Source: Deltaproteobacteria bacterium | GTDB lineage: Bacteria; Bdellovibrionota_B; Oligoflexia; Oligoflexales; Bog-1112 | Direction of reading: 5' to 3' | Assembly: GCA_020635195.1 (NCBI GenBank) | Contig: JACKAG010000008.1 | Location: forward strand, 20,804-84,803 | DNA: 64,000 nucleotides | Notes under the pieces: model-generated | The model's input: only the letters and a program-made list of their open reading frames with translations | What the model was told of the DNA's origin: nothing | The model's database searches: none | In this document: positions 34,303-43,394 of the stretch, piece by piece | How positions within the stretch are numbered: position 1 is the stretch's first letter | How the letters are laid out: each line of letters starts with the position of its first letter | Made by a program: the position numbers and the translations under genes

Positions 34303-35454
34303 CTACAGATGTTCCTTTGTTAAGGATTTAAAGATAGTCTGCAACTGAAGGTTTGATGTTCCTTCATATAGTTTACCAATCTTGACATCCCGGTAAAATT
34401 TTTCGGCAGGAAATTCTTTAATAAACCCATAACCTCCATAAATTTCAAGAGAAAGTGATGCAACCTCTTCTGCGATTCTGGATGAGGAAAATTTGGCAAT
34501 GGCAGCTTCTTTAGCAAAGGGAAGGCCACTATCTTTCAATCTTGCGGCATTGTATACGAGCAAACGGGCAGCTTCGATATCTGCTGCCATTCTGGCCAGG
34601 TCAAACTGAATTCCCTGAAACTGATTCAGAGGCTTCCCGAACTGGCTCCGCTCTCCGGCATAACGGAAGGCTCCAAGAAATGCCCCCTGAGCGAGTCCGA
34701 GCATTTGCGAGGCAATACCGATACGGCCTTCATTTAAGGTTTCAATCGCTATTTTGTAACCTTTTCCAGGTTCACCGATTACATTTTCCTTTGGTATTTT
34801 AAGATCTTCAAAGATAACTTCGCAGGTAGAAGAAGCCCGGATGCCTAGCTTATCTTCACTTTTTCCAAGAGAAAAACCAGGCGTTGATTTTTCAACAATA
34901 AAGGCTGTAATTCCTTTATAACCAGCCTCAGTATTTATCGTTGCAAATACGATAAATACTGAGGCTTCTTTTGCATTTGTGATGAAAATTTTTTTTCCAT
35001 TTAGCAGCCAGTGATCGCCTTTATCTTCTGCCTGAGTTTTCAGGGCAAAGGCATCAGATCCGGAATCTGCTTCTGTGAGACAAAATGCCCCGATTGTATT
35101 TTCCGCAAGTTTTGGGAGCCAGACATTTTTTTGCTTCTGACTTGACCAGTTCAGAAAAACATTATTCACAAGTGTATTCTGTACATCAACAAAAACACCC
35201 ACAGAGGCATCAACTTTTGAAATTTCTTCGATCGCAAGACAAGAGAGAAAAAAACTACTGCCCGAACCAGATGATTCTTCAGGAATTTCAATCCCCATAA
35301 GACCAAGCTCGAAGCATTCCCGGATCAGCTCAGAATCAAGGCATGCGTTACGATCCATCATTTCTCTTTTCGGGAGGATCGCACGATCTGCAAATTTTGC
35401 GATTTCGTTGCGAAACAGTATCTCATCTTCAGTGAGATGGGTCAGAGCATGCAT
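34303..35454 (-). CDS. Acyl-CoA dehydrogenase (second copy)
   Basis: 383 aa. Same family as the gene at 29128: LGLMGIEIPEESSGSG, AFCLTEADSGSDAF, WLLNGKKIFITNA, GYKIAIETLNEGRIGIASQMLG, FGKPLNQFQGIQFDLA and IYGGYGFIKEFPAEKFYRDVKIGKLYEGTSNLQ. ATG 35454 follows AAGGAG. The two copies differ clearly in sequence, so this is an old paralogue pair with likely different acyl-CoA preference. A 17-bp perfect inverted repeat lies inside the coding region at 34924-34966. Confidence 0.92.
   Translation of the reverse strand: MHALTHLTEDEILFRNEIAKFADRAILPKREMMDRNACLDSELIRECFELGLMGIEIPEESSGSGSSFFLSCLAIEEISKVDASVGVFVDVQNTLVNNVFLNWSSQKQKNVWLPKLAENTIGAFCLTEADSGSDAFALKTQAEDKGDHWLLNGKKIFITNAKEASVFIVFATINTEAGYKGITAFIVEKSTPGFSLGKSEDKLGIRASSTCEVIFEDLKIPKENVIGEPGKGYKIAIETLNEGRIGIASQMLGLAQGAFLGAFRYAGERSQFGKPLNQFQGIQFDLARMAADIEAARLLVYNAARLKDSGLPFAKEAAIAKFSSSRIAEEVASLSLEIYGGYGFIKEFPAEKFYRDVKIGKLYEGTSNLQLQTIFKSLTKEHL
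34924..34966. repeat. Perfect 17-bp inverted repeat inside an acyl-CoA dehydrogenase gene
   Basis: AGCCTCAGTATTTATCG (34924-34940), a 9-base spacer, and its exact reverse complement at 34950-34966. The encoded segment (EASVFIVFATINTEAGYKG) is normal for the family, so the repeat was not made by a foreign insertion. The mRNA would form a long hairpin here. Confidence 0.7.
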
Positions 35455-35591
35455 AGTTTTTCTCCTTAAGTATTCAAGCTGAATTTTACAGGATTTCAAT
35501 CTGTTCCTGAAAAGCAAGTCTCTTCCTGTCCTCATGTTTGTAACACAAGTCATCAGAAAATAGATGTGTCCAGATTTTCAGGAGCAGGGAA

Positions 35592-36368
35592 TCAGGAAAA
35601 AAGAGAAACGTCATGATCGTCGTCAAGCCCCAGATAGTCAAAGCTGCGTATAAAATCTTTCATATCACGAGTCTGCGACAAGATCTTGTCATGATTTTTA
35701 TTATTTTCATAGGAATCTCTTTCTTCACTCCTGTCTTCGCTTTGCTGATGAAGATTTAAATTATCAGAAATGATCTGCTTATGATCTTCATGAGATGGCA
35801 AATCATAAGCAGATCCCTGTTTTGGCTCCCCTGATAAACGCGATGAGTCCGAATCAGGTGGCGACAGAATATATGTAGCCTGCTGATTTGCTCTGGCAAT
35901 TGCGACCTGATGATAGCGTTGATCGAGAGACTGCCGCCTCGTTTCCAGATCTTTGATTTTCTGATTTAATTTCTGTGTTTCTTTCTGGCAGTAGTGAGTC
36001 TGTATGGGAGCATTGTGCCGTGACCTGGATTCATGCATATGCCCACTTCTTGTCCATGACATCGTCGCCCAGAAGATTTCCTGTAAGGAGTCTCCATAAC
36101 TTTTATAATATTCCTGCGCTTTCTCCGACCAGGCTCGGGCCCAGTGCATAAGTGTTTTCTCTGTTCCTGACAAAAAACTTCGGTTTTTTGTCAGGGTCTG
36201 AATCCATGAAAGTTTCGTTTCCACATCATTCTGAAGTTTCAGAGCTTGTTTGTGCAGATTCTGAATTATTTTTTCATTCTGGCCTGAGGACTGCCCATAA
36301 CGCTCACAGATGACATCGATTTCAGTTTTCAGATTTTTGGCTTTGCGGTCCCATTCCCGGACTCCCAA
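35592..36368 (-). CDS. Unrecognised coiled-coil protein, 258 aa
   Basis: I chose TTG 36368 because AGGAGGT sits 5 bp upstream; the longer open frame overlaps the previous gene. The protein is almost all charged helix (KAKNLKTEIDVICERYGQ, QKLNQKIKDLETRRQSLDQRY), with no signal peptide, and has a polar, Ser/Asp-rich C-terminal third. It follows another coiled-coil gene by 20 bp. Size and helix content recall FliJ/T3SS-stalk proteins, but no flagellar or secretion gene is near. Function unknown. Confidence 0.6.
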   Translation of the reverse strand: MGVREWDRKAKNLKTEIDVICERYGQSSGQNEKIIQNLHKQALKLQNDVETKLSWIQTLTKNRSFLSGTEKTLMHWARAWSEKAQEYYKSYGDSLQEIFWATMSWTRSGHMHESRSRHNAPIQTHYCQKETQKLNQKIKDLETRRQSLDQRYHQVAIARANQQATYILSPPDSDSSRLSGEPKQGSAYDLPSHEDHKQIISDNLNLHQQSEDRSEERDSYENNKNHDKILSQTRDMKDFIRSFDYLGLDDDHDVSLFS

Positions 36369-36388
36369 AGTAGACCTCCTGAGACAGA

Positions 36389-37135
36389 TTACTGTGGTCG
36401 ACGGCGAGGAACCAAATCCCTGTCTCCAGGTGTCTGGCTCCGGATCAGCTTCCACTCCTGAAAAGAGAGCCAGTTTTCCATAAGATCCAGCTCATCGTGC
36501 ATTTTCTCATACTGGTGTCTGAGGCGAAGAATTTCCCGATTTTGCCGTTCTGCTTCAAAATATCTATGTCGGAAAGAGACAGAAAAAGATCTTTGATTCG
36601 TAAGAGTTGATCCGATTTTGAGAGATTTCCTGACTTTTTCTATGTAATCAGACCAGTATTTTTTTTTGATTTCCAGATTCCGTTGTTTTTTTGTGATTTT
36701 TGAAAGCTGGTGTCGGATCTTGCTCAGATCGAGTTTCGAAAGAATCTCAAACCACCTTCCCTGCACAGATTGTCTGACGAGTTTTCCTGTCAGGTTACAC
36801 TCGCTGACCAAAAACTGAAGCTGATGAACAGACTCCTGTAAGTAGCGAAGGCAGATGACAGACTCTTCCGGGCTCCGATAGCGGAGAGGAGGAATATCCG
36901 CCCAGCAGGAGGCCTCCCTGACAGGAGAGGCTTGTCTGAGAGCTTTTCTGTAACGTAGCTGATTCAGCTGAACCTGCATTTTTTTGAGCCGGAGAACTCG
37001 TTTCTGGTAACGGGATGGGGACAATAAACCTTCACGCCCCATTTGTTGAAGTTCCATATCAAGAGCCATAATTTTGTCCTGAGCCCGGTCTGTCAGCTCA
37101 TCAGGCCAGGTTTTTTCCACAACAGAGCCTCCCAT
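36389..37135 (-). CDS. Unrecognised helical, basic protein, 248 aa
   Basis: Cytoplasmic-looking and rich in Arg, Lys, Gln and Leu, with long predicted coiled-coil segments (ALDMELQQMGREGLL, RLKKMQVQLNQLRYRKAL, ILRLRHQYEKMHDELDLMENWL). It probably forms an operon with the following coiled-coil gene and may form a complex with it. It starts at ATG 37135; GTG 37120 is an alternative. hemE is divergent. No family recognised. Confidence 0.6.
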   Translation of the reverse strand: MGGSVVEKTWPDELTDRAQDKIMALDMELQQMGREGLLSPSRYQKRVLRLKKMQVQLNQLRYRKALRQASPVREASCWADIPPLRYRSPEESVICLRYLQESVHQLQFLVSECNLTGKLVRQSVQGRWFEILSKLDLSKIRHQLSKITKKQRNLEIKKKYWSDYIEKVRKSLKIGSTLTNQRSFSVSFRHRYFEAERQNREILRLRHQYEKMHDELDLMENWLSFQEWKLIRSQTPGDRDLVPRRRPQ

Positions 37136-37259
37136 TATTTCCCGGAACTTATTCTCATGCTATTCTGTGCCAGGATCATTTCTGCCCTCTCAAAGAGACA
37201 GAATGCCCTCTCAATATGATAAACGTACTTTGCTTTGGGTTTACCCGGAAAGAATGAGC

Positions 37260-38309
37260 ATGTGTGCCTCCCCTGATAAGCCCCTTTTATCTGCTGCTAT
37301 GGGCCAACAGCCCTCCCGATATCCGGCCTGGTTTTTACGACAGGCGGGCCGCTATCTGCCAGAATATCAGGAGATCAGAAAGAATCTGGATTTTCTTGAT
37401 CTCTGTCGTAATGCAGAAAAAGCGGCTGAAGTTACGTTACAGCCTCTCCGGCGCTTCGATCTCGATGCTGCCATTATTTTTTCAGATATTCTCATTCCTC
37501 CTGCTCATATGGGGATGACTCTCACCTTTGACAAAGGGCATGGACCTGTCCTGAGTCATCCGGTGCGCTCTGCTTCAGATCTGAAGCGTCTCAGACTTCC
37601 GGACTGGGAAAAAGATGCCCCCCATACAGGCCAGGCGATTACTGAGACATTAAAAGGTCTGACAGCATCTCAGACTATGATTGGATTTGCGGGAGCTCCT
37701 TTTACTGTCGCCAGCTATATGATAGAGGGCTCAGGAAGCAGAACCTTCAGTGAAGTCAAAAAACTTCTTTTTTCAGAGCCTCAGGTTTTCACTGGATTAC
37801 TGTCCATGTTGGCTGAAACTACATTTGAGTATCTGAAAATGCAGGTCCGGGCAGGAGCTCAGGCACTGATGCTTTTTGACACATGGGCGGGACAGCTTTT
37901 CGCCGGAGATTACAGAAAATATGTTGTGCCGACAACAGAAGTACTCATCCGGGAGTTACAGAGTTTATCTGTACCACTGATCTATTACTCGGGGCAGGGC
38001 GGCGAAAATCTTCATGAAATTAGCAGCTTACAATTAGATGTCGTCGCTGTTGACTGGAGAACTCCGATGAATCGTGCCTTGTCTGTACTGAAAGATATCG
38101 GAAGTCCTTTTAAATGTATCCAGGGGAATATGGACCCCCTTTTATTAAGCTGGGGGACTGAGGCAGCTGTTCGGGCGGCTGTCCGGCGCATCAAAGCAGA
38201 GGCATCTGCCGCGCCTGCGCATATCTTTAATGTTGGGCACGGACTTTTGCCTACCACGTCACCAAAACTACTTCAGATTGCTCTTGATGAGTTACGAAGC
38301 CCTTCCTGA
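37260..38309 (+). CDS. hemE: Uroporphyrinogen decarboxylase
   Basis: 349 aa. PAWFLRQAGRYLPEYQEIR with the catalytic-site Arg pair, DLDAAIIFSDILIPPAHMG with the essential Asp, GFAGAPFTVASYMIEG, LMLFDTWAGQL, and the C-terminal NVGHGLLPTTSP are all present. It decarboxylates uroporphyrinogen III to coproporphyrinogen III in haem synthesis. I chose ATG 37260, which has GGAAAG at good spacing; ATG 37254 is only two codons earlier. No other hem genes are adjacent. Confidence 0.94.
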   Translation: MCASPDKPLLSAAMGQQPSRYPAWFLRQAGRYLPEYQEIRKNLDFLDLCRNAEKAAEVTLQPLRRFDLDAAIIFSDILIPPAHMGMTLTFDKGHGPVLSHPVRSASDLKRLRLPDWEKDAPHTGQAITETLKGLTASQTMIGFAGAPFTVASYMIEGSGSRTFSEVKKLLFSEPQVFTGLLSMLAETTFEYLKMQVRAGAQALMLFDTWAGQLFAGDYRKYVVPTTEVLIRELQSLSVPLIYYSGQGGENLHEISSLQLDVVAVDWRTPMNRALSVLKDIGSPFKCIQGNMDPLLLSWGTEAAVRAAVRRIKAEASAAPAHIFNVGHGLLPTTSPKLLQIALDELRSPS

Positions 38310-38426
38310 ACAGACTCACAACAAAATGGCAGGAAGATTCTGAATGCAGGCTGATTTGTACAGCCTTCCAGTTATCACTTACAGGCTGACCTGCGATCGG
38401 GTCTTAATTGACAGATCAAATTGTGA

Positions 38427-38456
38427 TTGACAGATTTATTCAGTGCCTCTTAGAAT
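38427..38456 (+). promoter_or_regulatory. Sigma70-like promoter for the surface-glycan operon
   Basis: TTGACA (38427-38432), an 18-bp spacer and TAGAAT (38451-38456). A second TTGACAG copy lies about 20 bp upstream (38408). The first gene starts at 38529. Confidence 0.55.
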
Positions 38457-38528
38457 CGAGCAGCATTATCTGCTATTACAGTAGTACAGCAGATTCCGTT
38501 ATTTGATTTTACGACCGGGGTAGCTTCT

Positions 38529-39068
38529 GTGAATCTTCGTTTTTTCTCAGCTTTGATTGCTGCCCTTATTTCTCTGGCTGTTTATATTTCCAGCGACTCA
38601 AATATCAGAGGCCTCAGATTTATTTTTAATTCTTACTTTTTTCCATCGTTGACTGGCATTACTGAGCATCCTGAGCAGTTATTTTCGAAAGAGTATCTCA
38701 GAGAAGCTTTCCGGGAAGAGGCTGTTCTGACGAATGAAAGCCTTCGGGATGCGGCAGGAATTGTAAGATCTCTGGCTACCGGAGAGACGTTTCGAATGGG
38801 GGCCTCTCTTCTGAGAATTACAGCAGATGATCACTGGCTTTTTCAGATGGCATCATGGCCACACAGACAGGAGCATTCAGCAACATTGGTTCTGAATCTG
38901 AAAGAAGAACTGGATAGTTGCCGGCAATCGAGGGAGACAGAACCAGATCAGTTTTTTGTTCCAAGCAGTTGTTTGCTGCTTGGTGATCGCGATATTAAAA
39001 TTGATGTTTGTCCTATTGTGCAGACCCTTGGTCGTGCTGTGTTATCTGATTGCAGAGGTTACCTTTGA
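38529..39068 (+). CDS. Membrane-anchored protein of unknown function, 179 aa
   Basis: GTG start. Residues 4-20 (RFFSALIAALISLAVYI) are a signal anchor; the rest is soluble and probably periplasmic, with two cysteine-containing segments near the end (SSCLLLGDRDIKIDVCPIV). No family is recognised. The stop overlaps the next start in TTGA, so it is coupled to the polytopic membrane protein gene and probably serves the same pathway. Confidence 0.6.
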   Translation: MNLRFFSALIAALISLAVYISSDSNIRGLRFIFNSYFFPSLTGITEHPEQLFSKEYLREAFREEAVLTNESLRDAAGIVRSLATGETFRMGASLLRITADDHWLFQMASWPHRQEHSATLVLNLKEELDSCRQSRETEPDQFFVPSSCLLLGDRDIKIDVCPIVQTLGRAVLSDCRGYL

Positions 39069-40480
39069 TTTTTCTGGCTAGCTATCTCATGTTGTTATAC
39101 GTGATCTTTCTTGGTCTTGGTTATCTTGGACTTTTCCTTTGCGATCAGCACAAATCCTTTCAAAGAATTGAATGGCAGTTTCTGTCGGCCTGTAGTGCTG
39201 TAGGGCTTGGCTTATTTTTTATCATCGGTCTGATCGTTCCTTCGCTTGGGTGGAGCCTTTTGATTTCATCGATTGCTTCTGTCTCTGGTATAATTCTTAT
39301 GTATCGGGAAAAGCTATTTCATAATAAAATCAGATTTTTTTCAGCAAGTTCTTTATTATTTTTGTCTGTTGTTTTTATGTTTGCTTTGGTTGTTCTGAAT
39401 AATGTCATTTCAGACTGGGACGGGCTCTTCGGATACTTTTCACATGCAAAAATTATTTATTCCGGAAACGGTGTCGCGGATAAAGATGCATGGGAAATGT
39501 CCTTTCTGACCTCGTATGCGTATGCATACCCAAAACTCGCGCCATATCTCGGAGCTCAGGTGGGTTACATGATGGGAGTCTGGAACTACGTCGCACCAAA
39601 TTCGAGTATTCTTTTATTGATTGTGATTGCAATTCACGGATTGTTTGCAATTGGACGCAATATCTTTGAACGAGCTATCCTTCTTTCCTGTACCATTTTA
39701 TTGTGCTCTCACTATAACTGGAACTGGTACATGGATTCACATTTTGCAGTCTTTGCAACAATTGCATTTGGATACATTCTTTTATGGAATGACAGCCGAC
39801 AAAACAGCCATCTTTTTATAGCGTCAGCTTATCTTGGTATTGCTCTTGGTCTGAAAAATGAAGCTGTTTTATGGCTCTTATCTTTAGGAGCTGGGGGACT
39901 TGTTTTTTATCAGCTTGATCCTCGCTCTCGTCTTAATTTTAAATTATTATTAAAATCTCGCTCATTTTGGGGAGCGATTTTTCTTTTATTTGCCGCTACT
40001 CTTTTCTGGAAAGCCAGATGCTCTCTTCTGGAGTTTCCATCTTACTACTTTGCAAGAGGTAGTGACTACATGCAGAAGAAGTTTATGATGAATCTTGAAA
40101 GCAGAAATTATCAGGATCTGTTTTTACCTGCTCTATGGAATGAACATTCAATTGTCAGTCTGGTCAGGATGGTCCCGGCTCTGCTTCTGATATCACTGGC
40201 CAGATCAAGGGCTGCCATTTTTATCGGATTTTTTGTTGCTGTTTTCGTCTATATTGCAGGTATATCATTCATCTATATGATTTCTCCGGAAAGAATGGAA
40301 GTTCAGATCAAATTATCTCTGGGCAGAGTCTTATGGGTGATCGATACGCATGTTGGCTTCCTGATATATTTTGTCATCAGAGATTTTTTCGATTGTACTT
40401 CACCATTATTCTTGTCAACAAAAGATAAAATAAAATCGTTTCTTCCATCAAAAATTAAAAATCAGGTGAGCGGAATCTGA
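39065..40480 (+). CDS. Polytopic membrane protein, glycosyltransferase-like
   Basis: 471 aa with about ten hydrophobic helices. I chose TTG 39065 because AGAGG lies 5 bp upstream and it overlaps the previous stop. Two hydrophilic loops near 135-175 (DWDGLFGYFSHAKIIY) and 300-340 fit the periplasmic loops of GT-C glycosyltransferases (ArnT/PMT-like), where an early Asp is catalytic. No family signature is certain. The next genes encode a deacetylase, a GNAT, a GT2 and a phosphatase-fold protein, so a role in lipid-linked glycan modification is likely. Confidence 0.6.
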   Translation: MIFLASYLMLLYVIFLGLGYLGLFLCDQHKSFQRIEWQFLSACSAVGLGLFFIIGLIVPSLGWSLLISSIASVSGIILMYREKLFHNKIRFFSASSLLFLSVVFMFALVVLNNVISDWDGLFGYFSHAKIIYSGNGVADKDAWEMSFLTSYAYAYPKLAPYLGAQVGYMMGVWNYVAPNSSILLLIVIAIHGLFAIGRNIFERAILLSCTILLCSHYNWNWYMDSHFAVFATIAFGYILLWNDSRQNSHLFIASAYLGIALGLKNEAVLWLLSLGAGGLVFYQLDPRSRLNFKLLLKSRSFWGAIFLLFAATLFWKARCSLLEFPSYYFARGSDYMQKKFMMNLESRNYQDLFLPALWNEHSIVSLVRMVPALLLISLARSRAAIFIGFFVAVFVYIAGISFIYMISPERMEVQIKLSLGRVLWVIDTHVGFLIYFVIRDFFDCTSPLFLSTKDKIKSFLPSKIKNQVSGI

Positions 40481-40485
40481 AACTG

Positions 40486-41322
40486 ATGACAAAACCTTCT
40501 ATGCTGTTCAGTATTGATCTTGAAGACATACGCGATTTTATTCCTGACGGACATCAGTATCAGGAGAGAGTTCCTGAGAATGTGACTGCTTATCTGTCAT
40601 TTCTTTCAGATATTGGAGGTCATGGGACCTTTTTTACGGTAGGTAAAACAGCCAGAAAATACCCTGGTCTGATCAGAGATATTATTGCAGAAGGGCATGA
40701 AATCGGATGTCACTCTGACGTTCATAAAACACTTCAGCATCTGACTCCTGAGTCCTTCCGGAAAGATCTGTCAGATAATATTGAGAGCATCATGCAGGCC
40801 GGCAGAACAGATATTTCCGGATTCAGAGCACCGGTTTTTTCTATGACGAAAGACACCGTATGGGCATATAAGATCATGAAATCTTGTGGCCTTAAATATT
40901 CAAGTTCGGTCCTGGCTGCAAAAAATCCGTTGTTTGGCTGGCATGGCTTTGGGTCTCATTTTCGCTATATGGATGGCATCCTGGAAATGCCCATTACACT
41001 TTGCCCAAAACCGTTGCCATCTGTACCTCTGGCTGGTGGTGTCTACTTCCGCATGCTCCCTTTCCGGATCATCAGATATGCAGGTAAATCACTGGCAAAA
41101 AAGCAGATCCCGCTTCAGTCTTATCTGCATCCTTTTGATATTGATACAAAGCAGGAACGCTTTATGCAACCAGATATAAAAAATAACAAATTTTTTAACT
41201 ATCTGATGTATCTCGGTAGATCCAGAGCTTTACGTAAGCTTGAGCTCCTTTCACATGATTTTGCTTTTTTGAGTTATCAGAAATATCTGACATTAAAAGA
41301 TCGTGAGGCTTTGCATGTATGA
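40486..41322 (+). CDS. Polysaccharide deacetylase (NodB homology)
   Basis: 278 aa. MLFSIDLEDIRDF carries the first-motif Asp pair, and GHEIGCHSDVHKTL the metal-binding His-x3-His. GFRAPVFS corresponds to the RxPY/RxPx motif. The C-terminal half (YLHPFDIDTKQERF) matches the DUF3473 region of exopolysaccharide-system deacetylases. It probably removes N-acetyl groups from a surface sugar or glycolipid in the cytoplasm. The next gene overlaps its last 8 bp. Confidence 0.87.
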   Translation: MTKPSMLFSIDLEDIRDFIPDGHQYQERVPENVTAYLSFLSDIGGHGTFFTVGKTARKYPGLIRDIIAEGHEIGCHSDVHKTLQHLTPESFRKDLSDNIESIMQAGRTDISGFRAPVFSMTKDTVWAYKIMKSCGLKYSSSVLAAKNPLFGWHGFGSHFRYMDGILEMPITLCPKPLPSVPLAGGVYFRMLPFRIIRYAGKSLAKKQIPLQSYLHPFDIDTKQERFMQPDIKNNKFFNYLMYLGRSRALRKLELLSHDFAFLSYQKYLTLKDREALHV

Positions 41323-42151
41323 ATTCAGAGAGACGGAGGTTTCTGAGTCTCACATAATTCGTTTGTCAGAACTTCTGACATTAGTGTTTGGAAAAAAACA
41401 GGAACATGGTACATCCTATCTGAAATGGCAGTATCAGGAAAATCCATATGGCACTGCTCTCGGATTTGACGCCTTCTATGAGGGACAGCTAGCTGCTCAC
41501 TATGTAACCATTCCGATAAAAGCTATCCTGAACGGAAATGAGGCCAGAGGATTGCTTTCGTTAAATACAGCAACTCATCCGGATCATCGTAGCAAGGGTC
41601 TTTTTACAGCACTTGCAGAAAAAACATATGTCAGGGCAAAAGAATCTGGTTATGAATTTGTTGTTGGTGTAGCCAATGGCAATAGCACTCATGGTTTTAC
41701 CAGAAAGCTTGGCTTTGACCTGGTCACGCCACTGTCTGCTAAGATCGGTCTGGGAAATCCTTCCGTTGAGCGGAAAAGTCATGTAAAATTCAAGCTATTA
41801 TGGGACAAAGATGGAATTTTCTGGCGGCTAAGACGTCCTGGCGCTGTTTATTCCATGGACAAAAATCACAATGTGTACGGCGCCACAAAAATAGCTGGTA
41901 TTCATGCGTATCTTGGGCCACATATGAAGCTGGCTCCGGATTCTTCTCTCCCGCATCTGAAAGCCGTCAACCCTCTCCGGCTCTGGATCAAAGCCGGAGA
42001 TGATGAATCTCTGAATCCATGCTATGTCAGAATTCCTGATTTTCTGAAACCATCCCCTTTAAATCTTATCTTTCGATCTCTGACGCAACCATCGTATAAA
42101 CTTGAACCCTCTGATGTCGAATTCTATCTCAGTGATTTTGATGCATATTGA
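41315..42151 (+). CDS. GNAT-family N-acetyltransferase in the glycan operon
   Basis: 278 aa. LLSLNTATHPDHRSKGLFTALAEKTY contains the acetyl-CoA-binding loop, and GNSTHGFTRKLGF the final GNAT strand. The first 40 residues (FGKKQEHGTSYLKWQYQENPYG) are typical of GNATs in polysaccharide clusters. The C-terminal ~120 residues are extra and unassigned. It probably N-acylates an amino sugar. ATG 41315 has GAGG upstream. Confidence 0.75.
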   Translation: MYEFRETEVSESHIIRLSELLTLVFGKKQEHGTSYLKWQYQENPYGTALGFDAFYEGQLAAHYVTIPIKAILNGNEARGLLSLNTATHPDHRSKGLFTALAEKTYVRAKESGYEFVVGVANGNSTHGFTRKLGFDLVTPLSAKIGLGNPSVERKSHVKFKLLWDKDGIFWRLRRPGAVYSMDKNHNVYGATKIAGIHAYLGPHMKLAPDSSLPHLKAVNPLRLWIKAGDDESLNPCYVRIPDFLKPSPLNLIFRSLTQPSYKLEPSDVEFYLSDFDAY

Positions 42152-42243
42152 AGGAATCTCAGTTTTTTATCAGAAAGATCAGCGAACTGAAACTAATGAA
42201 TTGTAGTGATAACTTTCTCTTCAGAACAAGAGCTGAAAAAATG

Positions 42244-42257
42244 ATACTGTACAGTAT
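42244..42257. promoter_or_regulatory. 14-bp perfect palindrome upstream of the GT2 gene
   Basis: ATACTGTACAGTAT is fully self-complementary and ends inside a TATAGT sequence that could be a -10 box. It lies about 56 bp before the GT2 start, in the only sizeable gap of the operon. It may be an operator for an internal promoter. It lacks the spacing of a LexA box. Confidence 0.4.
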
Positions 42258-42312
42258 AGTGTAAATATGACGATCGATTGGTGGATCTTTAAGGATCTCC
42301 TCAGAGGGTCAG

Positions 42313-43374
42313 ATGAATACAGAAAAATCTTCTCGTATTGCTGTGATAATACCATGCTTTAAAGTAAAAAAGCATATTCTTAAGGTCATCGAATCTATCG
42401 GCCCAGAGGTTTCTGCAATTTATATTGTAGATGACTGCTGTCCTGAAGAAAGTGGTCGTTATGTTGAAAAAAACTGTACAGATATGCGGGTTAAAATTTT
42501 ATGCCTTAAAAAGAATTCCGGAGTTGGTGCTGCAACAGTTGCTGGTTTTCAACAGGCTGCCTGTGATGGTTATGATATCCTTATTAAGGTAGATGGTGAT
42601 GACCAGATGGATACAAGTATGATATCTGCTGTCATCAGACCCATCGTAGAAGGAGAAGCGGACTATACAAAAGGAAATCGATTTATTACGCCAAGAAGCC
42701 TGAAAAAAATGCCATTTATCAGGCTGGTCGGTAACGGAATTTTATCATTTTTTGCGAAAGTTTCTTCCGGATACTGGAATCTGATGGATCCGACGAATGG
42801 ATTTATTGCGATTCATGCAAAAGTCTTTCAGATGCTCGAAAGCGATGTAATTGAACGCCGATATTTCTTCGAGTCTGATATGTTATATCGATTACATCTG
42901 ATTAATGCTGTTGTCGTCGATGTTCCGATGAAGGCCATTTATGGCGAGGAAGAAAGTAATCTGAAGATAGGCAGTGTGATTTTCCCTTTTCTAAGAAAGC
43001 ATATCAGCAGAATTTTAAAAAGAATTATTTACGAATATTTTGTCCGGGAATTTAATGTAGGTTCCGCTCAGATTCTTTCTGGATTATCATGCCTGATTTT
43101 TTCTCTTTGTTATGGTGGGTTTTTCTGGCTGACAGGTATTTATCAGGGACATGCGAATCAACCAGGAGTTGTTGTCATTACCGCGGTTTCTCTGATTCTT
43201 GGCTTTCAACTGCTTCTTTCAGCCCTCAATTTTGATATTTCAAAAAAACAAAACCTTCCACTCCATCTTCTGCCGATGAATATAGGGTTTAAGACGCTAT
43301 CACAGCATACTGACTATAAAATTCTCACGCCATCTGTTCGGAAAGATACGGATATTGTGTCACATGTTCACTGA
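42313..43374 (+). CDS. GT2 glycosyltransferase with C-terminal membrane helices (DPM1-like)
   Basis: 353 aa. IAVIIPCFKVKKHILKVIESI, IYIVDDCCPEESG, LKKNSGVGAATVAGFQQA and LIKVDGDDQMD with the DxD metal site define the GT2 domain (1-230). Two membrane helices follow (ILSGLSCLIFSLCYGGFFWL and VVVITAVSLILGFQLLL). The type transfers a sugar from a nucleotide donor to polyprenyl phosphate at the inner membrane. Its product may feed the GT-C-like membrane protein upstream. Confidence 0.87.
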   Translation: MNTEKSSRIAVIIPCFKVKKHILKVIESIGPEVSAIYIVDDCCPEESGRYVEKNCTDMRVKILCLKKNSGVGAATVAGFQQAACDGYDILIKVDGDDQMDTSMISAVIRPIVEGEADYTKGNRFITPRSLKKMPFIRLVGNGILSFFAKVSSGYWNLMDPTNGFIAIHAKVFQMLESDVIERRYFFESDMLYRLHLINAVVVDVPMKAIYGEEESNLKIGSVIFPFLRKHISRILKRIIYEYFVREFNVGSAQILSGLSCLIFSLCYGGFFWLTGIYQGHANQPGVVVITAVSLILGFQLLLSALNFDISKKQNLPLHLLPMNIGFKTLSQHTDYKILTPSVRKDTDIVSHVH

Positions 43375-43394
43375 AAGAGCTTAGAGGTGTTCTT

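Noticed and set aside
42244..42257. LexA/SOS box
   Set aside because: The CTGT and ACAG halves abut instead of being separated by about 8 bp, and no SOS gene is adjacent.
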